Shown here: in pieces, positions 32,642-40,765 of the stretch
Layout of the letters: every line of letters begins with the position of its first letter
How positions within the stretch are numbered: position 1 is the first letter of the stretch
From: Faecalicatena_A orotica
Lineage (GTDB): Bacteria; Bacillota; Clostridia; Lachnospirales; Lachnospiraceae
DNA: 64,000 nt
Reading direction: 5' to 3' (one strand)
Assembly (NCBI RefSeq): GCF_040545875.1
Contig: NZ_JBEPMR010000001.1
Notes under the pieces: model-generated
Seen by the model: the letters and a program-made list of their open reading frames with translations, nothing else
Told to the model about the DNA's origin: nothing
The model's database searches: none
Made by a program: the position numbers and the translations under genes

Positions 32642-33475
32642 CTAGTTTCCTTTCATTTTCTTGCGCATAGTCTTCATAAAACTCTCTTTACTCAGTTTTA
32701 TCAGCTTTGTTGTCTCACGTGCCTTCCTGATCAGAATCTTGTCGCCTGTCACAAGTGGTATTGTACTTGCCCCGTCAAACGTCACGCTGGCATGTTCTGT
32801 CCTTCCGTAACGGCCTTCGCATATTTCCACTTCTATCGTATCCTCTGCGGAAAGAACGATGCTGCTCGTATTGAGCGCATGTGAACAGATTGGTGTAATC
32901 ACAAACATGCTTGCAGTCGGTTCCACAATCGGGCCGCCCGCCGACAGGTTATATCCTGTAGTCCCTGTCGGTGTGGATATGATTACACCATCTGCCAGAT
33001 AACTGTTCAGCATCTCCCCGTTGACATAGACATTGAAATGCACGACACGCAGACTTCCTTCCCTCGTCACCACGATATCGTTCATCGCCACATCATCTAT
33101 GAGTCCCTCTACCGTACCATGCATCATCATACGCTGTTCAATATCCGGTACCGTAGTAAATAACCGGTCCAGTGCTTTTTGATAATCTCTAAGCTCTACT
33201 TCTGTAAGATACCCCAGCGTCCCAAGATTAATTCCAAGCAGCGGTATATTATGACCTTCCAGTTCCCGTGCGGCGCGGATCAGTGTACCGTCACCGCCAA
33301 GCACAAGTGCACACTCCATGCCCTTCGGCACCGTACCGGGGATGATATGGCCTTCCTCATCCTTTTCCGATAAAATGCACTTCCTGTTATTCCTTTCGAT
33401 ATAGCCCATGATCTCTTTTGTAATTTTGAGGTCACCGTCCTTGAGCATATTCGTTATCATATAAAAATTATCCAT
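32642..33475 (-). CDS. nadK: NAD kinase
   Basis: 277 residues from the ATG at 33475 (GAGGTG upstream); the in-frame codon at 33505 lies within tlyA. Phosphorylates NAD to NADP. Motifs: GGDGTLIRAAR (catalytic GGDG), GINLGTLGYLTE, and the glycine-rich C-terminal domain with the STPTGTTGYNLSAGGP segment. Starts 10 bases after the tlyA stop and ends four bases before argR, inside the operon. Confidence 0.96.
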   Translation of the reverse strand: MDNFYMITNMLKDGDLKITKEIMGYIERNNRKCILSEKDEEGHIIPGTVPKGMECALVLGGDGTLIRAARELEGHNIPLLGINLGTLGYLTEVELRDYQKALDRLFTTVPDIEQRMMMHGTVEGLIDDVAMNDIVVTREGSLRVVHFNVYVNGEMLNSYLADGVIISTPTGTTGYNLSAGGPIVEPTASMFVITPICSHALNTSSIVLSAEDTIEVEICEGRYGRTEHASVTFDGASTIPLVTGDKILIRKARETTKLIKLSKESFMKTMRKKMKGN

Positions 33476-33485
33476 TCCCCACCTC

Positions 33486-34289
33486 TTACTTTGCCAGTGT
33501 TTCAAACGCCCTGTCCACTACAGACTGAAGATCAACTGCAATCTCAGGTGCACCTTCTGCACACTTTTTTAAATGAATCAGGTACTCGATGTTTCCCTCG
33601 GGTCCCTTGATAGGTGAAAAGTCGATATTTAAGATCTCAAATCCTATGGAATTTGCATAGGACGCCACTTTTTCTATGACCTCATGGTGCGTACTGCGTT
33701 CCCTCACGACACCCTTTTTTCCGACCTTCTCACGGCCTGCTTCGAACTGAGGTTTGATCAGCGCCACGATTTCCCCATCCTCTGTCAGATAATTGCGGAT
33801 CGGTTCCAGTACCTTTGTCAGGGAGATAAAGGAGACATCAATGGATGAAAAATCCACCGGCTCGCCGATGTCCTCAGGTGTCACATAACGGATATTCGTC
33901 TTCTCCATACAGACCACCCGCTCATCCTGCCGCAGTTTCCAATCCAGCTGCCCTCTTCCCACATCTATGGCAAATACTTTCACTGCACCGTTCTGAAGCA
34001 TGCAGTCTGTAAAACCGCCCGTGGAGGAGCCCACATCCGTACATACCTTTCCTTCCACTGTAACGTCAAAATTAGCAAGTGCCTTCTCCAGCTTCAGCCC
34101 GCCGCGGCTAACATAGGGCAGCGTATGCCCCTTCACCTCGATCCGGACTTCTTCCGGGAAGGAGGAACCCGCCTTGTCCTCTCTCTGCCCGTCCACGAAT
34201 ACATTGCCGGACATAATGATTGCCTTTGCTTTTTCTCTGGATTCTGCAAGGTTTCGTTTTACCAGCAGAACATCTAATCGTTCCTTCAT
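33486..34289 (-). CDS. tlyA: TlyA-family rRNA 2'-O-methyltransferase
   Basis: 267 residues. An N-terminal S4 RNA-binding domain (RLDVLLVKRNLAESREKAKA) is followed by an FtsJ-like Rossmann methyltransferase with GSSTGGFTDCMLQ as the SAM-binding loop. TlyA members methylate cytidines of 16S (and in some species 23S) rRNA, which affects capreomycin sensitivity; some have been described as hemolysins. The stop of dxs lies two bases upstream, indicating tight coupling. Confidence 0.94.
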   Translation of the reverse strand: MKERLDVLLVKRNLAESREKAKAIIMSGNVFVDGQREDKAGSSFPEEVRIEVKGHTLPYVSRGGLKLEKALANFDVTVEGKVCTDVGSSTGGFTDCMLQNGAVKVFAIDVGRGQLDWKLRQDERVVCMEKTNIRYVTPEDIGEPVDFSSIDVSFISLTKVLEPIRNYLTEDGEIVALIKPQFEAGREKVGKKGVVRERSTHHEVIEKVASYANSIGFEILNIDFSPIKGPEGNIEYLIHLKKCAEGAPEIAVDLQSVVDRAFETLAK

Positions 34290-34291
34290 GT

Positions 34292-36166
34292 CTATTCTTT
34301 CCTTATCGTCAAGTATTCTGTAATAATCTGTTTTACGATGGTCTCCTCGTCCAGGCCGACTTCCCTGCGCAACACATCTACATTGCCGTGCTCTACATAA
34401 TCATCGGGTATCCCGATATTCAGCATATGCACACCCAGACGCGCCCTTGAGACATATTCCAGAACCTGTTCGCCATATCCGCCTGTTAGGACGTTTTCCT
34501 CGATTGTGACGAAAAGCTCATGTTCCGCAGCCAGCTGTTCCAGTACATCCTGATCCAGCGGCTTGACAAACCTTGCATTGACCAGACTGCAGCTGTACCC
34601 GATATCTTTTAACCGGATCCGCACCTTCTCAGCGATAGAAGCCATATGCCCTACAAAAAAGATTGCAATATCTTCTTCCTCATACAAGATCTCACTTCGG
34701 CCATACTGCAGCTTTTCACGGAACTCTTTCAGTCCCTCGTACGCTTCCCCGCGAGGATACCTCAGAGCAACCGGATAACCGAAGTCAACCGCAAAACGTA
34801 CCATATCCGCCATCTCCCAGCGGTTCTTGGGAGACATAACCGTCATATTCGGGATGGTGGATAAAAATGAAAGGTCGAACAGTCCCTGATGGGTCTCCCC
34901 GTCACTTCCCACCAGGCCCGCACGGTCCACGGCAAGCACAACAGGAAGCTTCTGCAGGCAGATATCGTGGATCGTCTGGTCATATGCCCTCTGCAGGAAC
35001 GAGGAGTACAGGGCAACCACCGGTTTCATTCCGCCTGCCGCCAGTCCTGCCGCAAAGGTAAGTGCATGTTCCTCCGCGATCCCCACATCAAAAAACCGGT
35101 CAGGGAAATACTTCTGGAAACGGTCCAGCCCGGTTCCCCCTGCCATTGCTGCAGTGATTGCAGTGACCTTTTCATCATGTCTGCCAATATCGCACAAAAC
35201 CTTTGAAAATACATCCGTATAGCTGTCTTTTCCGCCGGAGGACTTAGCCTCCCCCGTTTCTATCACGAAAGGACCTGTCCCGTGGAATCTGGAAGGATTC
35301 TTCTCCGCTGGTTCATAGCCTTTGCCCTTTTTTGTCAGCACATGGACAAGGACCGCATGGTCAACACGCTTGGCCTCATTTAAGATTTTGTAAAGTTTTC
35401 TCACGTCATGTCCGTCCACAGGACCGAGATACGTGATCCCCATATCCTCGAAAAACATACCGGGAACGATTAGCTGCTTTAATCCGCTCTTCGTCTTTTT
35501 CATCTGGTGCACGATCTTCTCTCCCTGCACGGGAATTTTCATAAGCGTATCTTCCACGCCTTTTTTCAAGCCGACATATGCCTCTGCCGTACGCAGGCCG
35601 TTCAGATATCTGGACATGCCTCCCACATTCTCAGAAATAGACATATTGTTGTCATTGAGAACGATGATAAAATTACTTTTCAGGCGTGCGGCATTATTCA
35701 ATGCCTCATAAGCCATCCCACCCGTCATGGAACCGTCCCCAATGATGGACACGACATGGTGTTCTTCTCCCAGAATGTCTCTGGCAGCCACATATCCGAG
35801 TCCCGCCGAGATGGATGTAGAACTGTGGCCCGTATCAAAGGCATCGCAGTCACTTTCCTTGCGCTTTGGGAACCCGCTCATGCCGCCATACTTCCGAAGA
35901 TCATCAAACCCGGCCCTCCGGCCTGTCAGAAGCTTATGGGTATATGCCTGATGCCCCACATCCCAGATCAGCTTGTCGTCAGGCAGGTCGAATACCAGAT
36001 GCAGGGCCATAGTAAGCTCCACCACGCCCAGGTTCGACGCTAGATGGCCCCCCGTATTACTAATTTTTTCGATTAGAAATTCCCTGATCTCTTCCGCCAG
36101 CGGCCCCAGTTCTTCCGGCTCCAGTTCTTTTATATCGTTTTCCTTTTGAATTTTCTCCAGTATCAT
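34292..36166 (-). CDS. dxs: 1-Deoxy-D-xylulose-5-phosphate synthase
   Basis: 624 residues, thiamine-diphosphate enzyme joining pyruvate and glyceraldehyde-3-phosphate in the first step of the MEP isoprenoid route. The TPP motif begins GDGSMTGGM and ends with NDNNMS; the histidine-containing GHQAYTHK lies near the N-terminus. The pyrimidine-binding domain has GIAEEHALTFAAG and DRAGLVGSDGETHQG. Full length. Lies between ispA and tlyA; together with ispA it makes prenyl diphosphates. Confidence 0.97.
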   Translation of the reverse strand: MILEKIQKENDIKELEPEELGPLAEEIREFLIEKISNTGGHLASNLGVVELTMALHLVFDLPDDKLIWDVGHQAYTHKLLTGRRAGFDDLRKYGGMSGFPKRKESDCDAFDTGHSSTSISAGLGYVAARDILGEEHHVVSIIGDGSMTGGMAYEALNNAARLKSNFIIVLNDNNMSISENVGGMSRYLNGLRTAEAYVGLKKGVEDTLMKIPVQGEKIVHQMKKTKSGLKQLIVPGMFFEDMGITYLGPVDGHDVRKLYKILNEAKRVDHAVLVHVLTKKGKGYEPAEKNPSRFHGTGPFVIETGEAKSSGGKDSYTDVFSKVLCDIGRHDEKVTAITAAMAGGTGLDRFQKYFPDRFFDVGIAEEHALTFAAGLAAGGMKPVVALYSSFLQRAYDQTIHDICLQKLPVVLAVDRAGLVGSDGETHQGLFDLSFLSTIPNMTVMSPKNRWEMADMVRFAVDFGYPVALRYPRGEAYEGLKEFREKLQYGRSEILYEEEDIAIFFVGHMASIAEKVRIRLKDIGYSCSLVNARFVKPLDQDVLEQLAAEHELFVTIEENVLTGGYGEQVLEYVSRARLGVHMLNIGIPDDYVEHGNVDVLRREVGLDEETIVKQIITEYLTIRKE

Positions 36167-36232
36167 AAGGAATCCCTCTCTCTTACTTAGTTTCAGCCCT
36201 AAAGCAGTCTGCCTGCTCTTTACGGTACTTTT

Positions 36233-37123
36233 TTATTTGTCACGGCTAATCAGTGACACCAGCAGTTCCTTTAGGTAGTCATCCTTTGGATTCAGGCCAT
36301 CCAGCTTTAGTACTGCCTCTTGTGAAATCTGTTCCACAAGTTTTTTAGCCTCCTCAAGCCCTTTCCATGTGACGTAAGTAGTCTTCTCGTTCTTCTCGTC
36401 ACTGTGGATTGGTTTACCAAGCACCTCGGCGGTGCTGGTGACATCAAGGATATCATCCTGAATCTGGAAAGCCAGTCCAACCTTGCCTGCTATCTCTTCT
36501 ACTGTTTTAACCTGCGCCTCATCCGCACCGGAAAGCACCGCCCCGATCATCATTGACGATTCCATCAAAGCCCCTGTCTTTAATTGGTAAATGAAATCCA
36601 GTACTTCTCCGGAAACAGTTGTTCCGGCAGACTTTACATCTACCACCTGGCCGCCTATCATCCCGTAGATTCCTGCTTTACCGGCCAGAATCTGAATGGC
36701 CCGCCCAATCCTCAGACTGTCCTTGGCAGACAGGTCAAAGGCCTTCGCAGCAGTCTCAAACGCGTAATTCAGTAGTGCGTCACCGGCCAGAATACCCATG
36801 TCCTCCCCGTACACAACATGGGTCGTCTTTCTTCCGCGGCGGTAGTCATCATTATCCATCGCCGGCAGGTCATCATGAACAAGGGAGTAAGTATGGATCA
36901 TCTCTATCGCCGCCATGAACGGTTCAATTACAACATCATTCCCGCCGAACAGCCTGTAAGTCTCCTGCATCAGCATGGGCCTGAGTCTCTTGCCGCCCGC
37001 CATCAGGCTGTATTCCATTGCTTCCATAATCACTTTCTGGAACCCTTCCTTCTCAGGGAGGTATTTTCTCAGTATACGTTCAATTTCTTCTACTTTTTTC
37101 TGGTATGCTTCTTTAAAATTCAT
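36233..37123 (-). CDS. ispA: Farnesyl/geranyl diphosphate synthase (polyprenyl synthetase)
   Basis: 296 residues from the ATG at 37123, which overlaps the end of xseB by 11 bases and has GGAGAG upstream. Condenses isopentenyl and allylic diphosphates. Both aspartate-rich motifs are present: DDLPAMDNDD (first, with the two-residue insertion typical of bacterial FPP synthase) and QIQDDILD (second). Product is probably farnesyl diphosphate for undecaprenol and quinones. Confidence 0.95.
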   Translation of the reverse strand: MNFKEAYQKKVEEIERILRKYLPEKEGFQKVIMEAMEYSLMAGGKRLRPMLMQETYRLFGGNDVVIEPFMAAIEMIHTYSLVHDDLPAMDNDDYRRGRKTTHVVYGEDMGILAGDALLNYAFETAAKAFDLSAKDSLRIGRAIQILAGKAGIYGMIGGQVVDVKSAGTTVSGEVLDFIYQLKTGALMESSMMIGAVLSGADEAQVKTVEEIAGKVGLAFQIQDDILDVTSTAEVLGKPIHSDEKNEKTTYVTWKGLEEAKKLVEQISQEAVLKLDGLNPKDDYLKELLVSLISRDK

Positions 37124-37358
37124 GAGTCTCTCCATCCTCATCCAGTATCTGAACCTTTTTCTCTACAGTATCGATTGTTTCGTTGCACTCTTTTAGCATC
37201 TCCATCCCCTTCTGATAAAGCTGGAATGATTCTTCCAGAGATACATCCTCCCCTTCCAGTCTGGCAACAACCCCGTCCAGACTTTCGAACAATTCCTCCA
37301 GAGAGAGCTTCTTCTCCTGTTTGGCTTCTTTCGCCTTAGCGGCCGTCTTACCTGCCAT
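37113..37358 (-). CDS. xseB: Exodeoxyribonuclease VII small subunit
   Basis: 81 residues. The core SLEELFESLDGVVARLEGED with SLEESFQLYQKGMEMLKECN is the family signature of a helical hairpin that binds XseA in multiple copies. A short Lys/Ala-rich N-terminal tail precedes it. The start overlaps the xseA stop by 11 bases and the end overlaps ispA, so three genes are translationally chained. Confidence 0.95.
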   Translation of the reverse strand: MAGKTAAKAKEAKQEKKLSLEELFESLDGVVARLEGEDVSLEESFQLYQKGMEMLKECNETIDTVEKKVQILDEDGETHEF

Positions 37359-38562
37359 CTTCTGTCACCTCCGCAATCTCTTTTACCTCTGCACGGATAC
37401 TTCCATCCGTCATATAAATTCTTACTAGATCCCCCTGTTTTGTCTGATGCACAGACTTTATATTTTCACCGGCATTCCCTTCTACATAGGAATACCCCTG
37501 GTTCAGCTTTGCAAGGGGCGATAAACCTTTCATCTGTTCTACATAGAGTGCAAACCGGTGCCGCTTCTTCCTAAGGCAGTCTTCCATCAAAAACCGCAGT
37601 CTCTGCTCCGTATCTGCCGCACGTTGTCTCTGCTGAAGCAGCTTCTGCCTCGGGTGTGCCAGTTTTAACTTCAGTGCAGCCTGTCCTGCACGGCTTCTCT
37701 CCCTCGTAATCCGCTGCATCATACTGCGCCTCATGCGCGCCTCGTATTCCCGCATCACACCGGCCGTTCCAAGATATTCATAAACAGCCAGCTCCGCAGC
37801 GGCCGAAGGCGTCGGTGCACGTAAATCAGCAACATAATCGGCGATCGTTGTATCGGTCTCATGTCCGACCGCAGAAATCACCGGTACACGGCAGTCAAAT
37901 ATCGCCCTTGCAACCGCCTCTTCGTTAAAAGCCCAGAGGTCTTCGATCGAACCGCCACCGCGGCCGACGATCATGACATCCACGCCTCTTTCCTCCAGTG
38001 TCCTGATTCCGCGGACAATACTCTGTACCGCCCCCTCCCCCTGCACAAGCGCAGGGTACAGAATCAGCTGCACATAAGGGTTCCTGCGGGATGCAATATT
38101 AATAATATCACGCACGGCAGCACCCGTAGGCGCCGTCACAATCCCGACTGTCTTTACATATTGGGGAATAGGCTGCTTATAGTCCTTTGCAAACATGCCC
38201 ATCTCTTCCAGTTCCTTTTTCAGTGCCTCAAACTTCTCATAAAGGAGCCCCGCGCCGTCAAGTATGATTTCTTTTGCATAGAGCTGGTACTTTCCGTCCC
38301 TCTCATATACACTGACAGATCCCAGCACAACCACCTGCTGGCCCTCCTGCATACGAAAAGAAAGCCCTGACCGCGAACCCGCGAACATTACGCAGGCTAT
38401 CGTGCCGGACTCATCCTTTAACGAAAAATATATATGCCCTGACGTATGATATTTACAATTAGACACCTCACCCTTGATATATATCCTGTTCAGCATAAAG
38501 TCCTGGGTGAACATATTCTTAATATATGTGTTAACCTGCCTTACTGTATAGACATTACGCAT
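37348..38562 (-). CDS. xseA: Exodeoxyribonuclease VII large subunit
   Basis: 404 residues from the ATG at 38562, overlapping the nusB stop by eight bases. Degrades single-stranded DNA to oligonucleotides. An N-terminal OB fold (TVRQVNTYIKNMF...IYIKGEVSNCKYHTSGHIYF) is followed by the catalytic domain with GRGGGSIEDLWAFNEE and SAVGHETDTTIADYVADLRA, then a coiled-coil region. All expected motifs intact. Confidence 0.96.
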   Translation of the reverse strand: MRNVYTVRQVNTYIKNMFTQDFMLNRIYIKGEVSNCKYHTSGHIYFSLKDESGTIACVMFAGSRSGLSFRMQEGQQVVVLGSVSVYERDGKYQLYAKEIILDGAGLLYEKFEALKKELEEMGMFAKDYKQPIPQYVKTVGIVTAPTGAAVRDIINIASRRNPYVQLILYPALVQGEGAVQSIVRGIRTLEERGVDVMIVGRGGGSIEDLWAFNEEAVARAIFDCRVPVISAVGHETDTTIADYVADLRAPTPSAAAELAVYEYLGTAGVMREYEARMRRSMMQRITRERSRAGQAALKLKLAHPRQKLLQQRQRAADTEQRLRFLMEDCLRKKRHRFALYVEQMKGLSPLAKLNQGYSYVEGNAGENIKSVHQTKQGDLVRIYMTDGSIRAEVKEIAEVTEDGR

Positions 38563-38986
38563 CTTTCTGTTTATCCTTCTCTGACCTTTCATCTGTCAGC
38601 TTTGCAAGTACGCCATTCACAAATGCAGGCCCTTCTTCGCCGCTGAATCTCTTCGCCAGTTCCACAGCCTCGTTGATCGCAACCCCTGTCGGCACATCAT
38701 CATCCCACTTCATCTCATAAACTGCAAGACGCAGAATCGTAAGATCAACCTTGCTCATCCTTATAGTCTTCCACCCGGTCGTCTTCTCATTCAAAATCTT
38801 GTCAATTTCTTCCACTCTGGACACAATTGCTTCGAACTTTGTCTTTATGTATTCTTTATCATCATCTGAAGCACTAAGCAGATTTTCAAAATAAAGCTCC
38901 AGGTGCTCCGGCATATCACTCATCTCATTAAATTCAATCTGGAACAGCATCTTAAAAATATGTTCCCGAAGTTCTCTTCTTACCAT
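38555..38986 (-). CDS. nusB: Transcription antitermination factor NusB
   Basis: 143-residue helical RNA-binding protein; with NusE/S10 it binds boxA in rRNA leaders. Start RRELREHIFKMLFQIEF and the conserved AVYEMKWDDDVPTGVAINEAVELAKRF core followed by FVNGVLAKL are diagnostic. AAGGAGA precedes the ATG. It is the first gene of a tightly packed operon running to recN and has a good promoter at 39044-39073. Confidence 0.96.
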   Translation of the reverse strand: MVRRELREHIFKMLFQIEFNEMSDMPEHLELYFENLLSASDDDKEYIKTKFEAIVSRVEEIDKILNEKTTGWKTIRMSKVDLTILRLAVYEMKWDDDVPTGVAINEAVELAKRFSGEEGPAFVNGVLAKLTDERSEKDKQKDA

Positions 38987-39003
38987 AGTGTCTCCTTTCC
39001 ATT

Positions 39004-39107
39004 TACATCCGTTAGAAAATAAAGGATGTATTGCGACCTAATCATTATACAACACAATCCCCACCCATTGCAATTTAAAAATGCGTTATCTGGCGGCGTT
39101 ATCTGGC
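39004..39107 (-). promoter_or_regulatory. nusB operon promoter with tandem repeat and leader hairpin
   Basis: Minus strand TTGCAA (39073-39068), 18-base spacer, TATAAT (39049-39044). Upstream of it lie two exact 12-base direct repeats GCCAGATAACGC (39107-39096 and 39094-39083, period 13). Downstream, TACATCC/GGATGTA (39030-39024 with 39010-39004) can form a leader hairpin. Confidence 0.7.
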
Positions 39108-39124
39108 AGTATAGTTAAAGGGCC

Positions 39125-39417
39125 GCTTGCCAGAAGGGGAAACGAGGGGCGGGGAAAGGGACCGGGATGGGTTTGGATTGCAGATCATTCTACTAAGCAG
39201 GTCTAAATAAAAAGCGGCCGGATCAGTGGAAATCCGAGGAATGCGCTCTGTTTGCCTGATGCAAACAAAGCTTAGCCCTCGTTGAAATTTGTTTTGGAAA
39301 ACAAATTTCATTCCGCTGATCCGGCCACTTTTTATTAAGTCCTGCTAAGTCTCATTTATGCAAATCCACCCCCACACCGGTCCCTTTCCCCGCCCCTCGT
39401 TTCCCCTCCCGTCAAGC
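39125..39417. repeat. Foldback element 2 (293 bp, Y-shaped long inverted repeat)
   Basis: Arms 39125-39231 and 39311-39417 (107 nt each). An outer block of 31 perfect pairs (39135-39165 with 39377-39407), a partly paired middle, then a 39-nt inner block (39193-39231 with 39311-39349) with five mismatches carrying AAATAAAAAGCGG opposite a T-tract. The 79-nt head has two hairpins: a two-part one (CGAGG 39235-39239 with CCTCG 39277-39281, inside it GTTTGC/GCAAAC) and a simple long one (39283-39310). The hairpin order (complex then simple) is the reverse of elements 1 and 3, so it probably lies in the opposite orientation. Confidence 0.92.
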
Positions 39418-39614
39418 TCGGTTCATCCAAGTGCAGAAAACACGTTCCCCTGCGGGGGCTCACTGCCGTGAAGGCGTATGAATTCGCTGGAATTCTCAAT
39501 GTCGATATCAATATCAGGCTAATGATTTAATTTCTTTAAAATTTGGCTCCATTTGGATTTTTCCAAAGTTTAACAATATTTTCCTTATTCTGAGACCTTC
39601 TTTCCAAACTGAAT
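39418..39614. other. Intergenic stretch, no gene seen
   Basis: About 200 bases between element 2 and the GNAT stop. It holds a small CCCC/GGGG palindrome near 39447-39457 and AT-rich sequence near 39525-39560; no open frame with a ribosome site and no clear terminator. Confidence 0.45.
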
Positions 39615-40181
39615 TTATTTCTCTAAAATGAAATATGACTCATATTCTGTTCCATCATGTCCTATTAGTTTTTCCGTTGTGTGTTTAAATCCTAACTTTT
39701 TCAATGCCGAGATACGTTCTGTCGCTGATGTAATAGCTTTTGTAGCGATTTTATCGCAATGAAACAGTATATATGCGGGTTCGATTATCAACTTTAGGAT
39801 TTTAACAATTTCACTTTCAATTTCATAATCGCTTCGAATATCCAGTCTAAGCAAACCACAATCTGTAAAATAATCCTCGGCTTCTCTGTGGAAAAGCTCT
39901 ATCGTACCTATTGCTTCATTTGTTTCCTTTGAAACAATCGTCCAACGGACGAATCCATGTCTATTATACTCCCAAAGCCAATATTCAATCGCCTGTTCCA
40001 TTCTGTTTTCAGTTATATAGTGAAAATCATCCCCACCACAATTATCACTATTAAAGAATAGTAAGGATTTTTCATCAGAATACACTTTTAACAAATCTGC
40101 TTTATCCTCTTTATTTACCATTCTCAGCATATAAAATTCATTTTCATAGTTAGGACAATTTTTATATACATCAACTACCAT
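39615..40181 (-). CDS. GNAT-family N-acetyltransferase
   Basis: 188 residues. Overall layout is that of RimJ/RimL-type GNAT proteins: an N-terminal strand-helix (NEFYMLRMVNKEDKADLLKVYSD), a central W-x-I-V-S-K-E-T-N-E-A-I-G-T-I-E-L strand pair, and the closing ATERISALKKLGFKHTTEKL segment in which the helix preceding the last strands is typical. The acetyl-CoA loop is degenerate. Substrate unknown; members acetylate ribosomal proteins, antibiotics or small amines. AGGGGAGGGAG precedes the ATG. The gene is clearly AT-richer than its neighbours and is bracketed by foldback elements 2 and 3, suggesting a late insertion into the asp23-nusB interval. Confidence 0.82.
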   Translation of the reverse strand: MVVDVYKNCPNYENEFYMLRMVNKEDKADLLKVYSDEKSLLFFNSDNCGGDDFHYITENRMEQAIEYWLWEYNRHGFVRWTIVSKETNEAIGTIELFHREAEDYFTDCGLLRLDIRSDYEIESEIVKILKLIIEPAYILFHCDKIATKAITSATERISALKKLGFKHTTEKLIGHDGTEYESYFILEK

Positions 40182-40223
40182 GTTACTCCCTCCCCTAAAA
40201 ATTCAAATTCGTTTATCTCACGT

Positions 40224-40364
40224 TCAAATAATTATACGATAATCTATCAGCCATTTCAATATACACCTTTGTACTTTCTTATGCGTAATTGTAATTTCCT
40301 CGTTCTGCTCCTCTTTCGTATTGTCTTTAAAAAGTATACCCTCCTGACCCCAATTCCGTTTCAT
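40224..40364 (-). pseudogene. Possible small ORF or gene remnant upstream of the GNAT gene
   Basis: An open minus-strand frame of 46 codons starts at an ATG at 40364 (MKRNWGQEGILFKDN...) and ends WLIDYRIII. The frame stays open for only a few codons further upstream. No Shine-Dalgarno is present and I recognise no family. Its AT-rich character matches the GNAT gene. It could be a degenerate fragment, a small peptide, or chance. Confidence 0.2.
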
Positions 40365-40439
40365 CCAACCATAAAAATTCTGCCGCACCCCGCATCAGCT
40401 TCCGCAGGAAGCGCTATGCATACGGCCGGAAGAAGCCCA

Positions 40440-40733
40440 GCTTTGTGAGGGGGCGGGTGGTGAGCTGGGCTGGATGGGCCTGTGCCGTTGCAGAGTGCTT
40501 AAAGTGCGGCTTACGAATTCTTAGAATAAAAAAGCGGAAAACAGAGGGAGAAACGTGATTCCGAATCACGTTTCTGGCTGACCCAGAGCGGGAAAATATC
40601 AATTTTCCCGTGATGTGTCAGCCGTACCTCTGTTTTCCGCTTTTTTGTTCTTAGAATCCGTTAGCAAACGACGTGCACTCTGCAACGGTACAGGCCCATC
40701 CGGCACAGCTCACCGCCCGTCCCCTCACAAAGT
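40440..40733. repeat. Foldback element 3 (about 293 bp, Y-shaped long inverted repeat)
   Basis: Outer arms 40441-40498 and 40675-40732 (58 nt, five mismatches), an unpaired 17-18-nt loop on each side, then inner arms 40517-40547 and 40627-40657 (31 nt, two mismatches) with an A-tract (AATAAAAAAGCGG) opposite CCGCTTTTTT. The 79-nt head has a simple hairpin (GAAACGTGATT with AATCACGTTTC, 40550-40574) and a two-part hairpin (GGCTGAC 40576-40582 with GTCAGCC 40617-40623, inside it CGGGAAAAT/ATTTTCCCG). Dimensions are nearly identical to element 2 although the arms differ. It ends about 33 bases after the asp23 stop. Confidence 0.92.
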
Positions 40734-40765
40734 GGACCCCTGTCGCCCACTTGCCATCCGCTATC

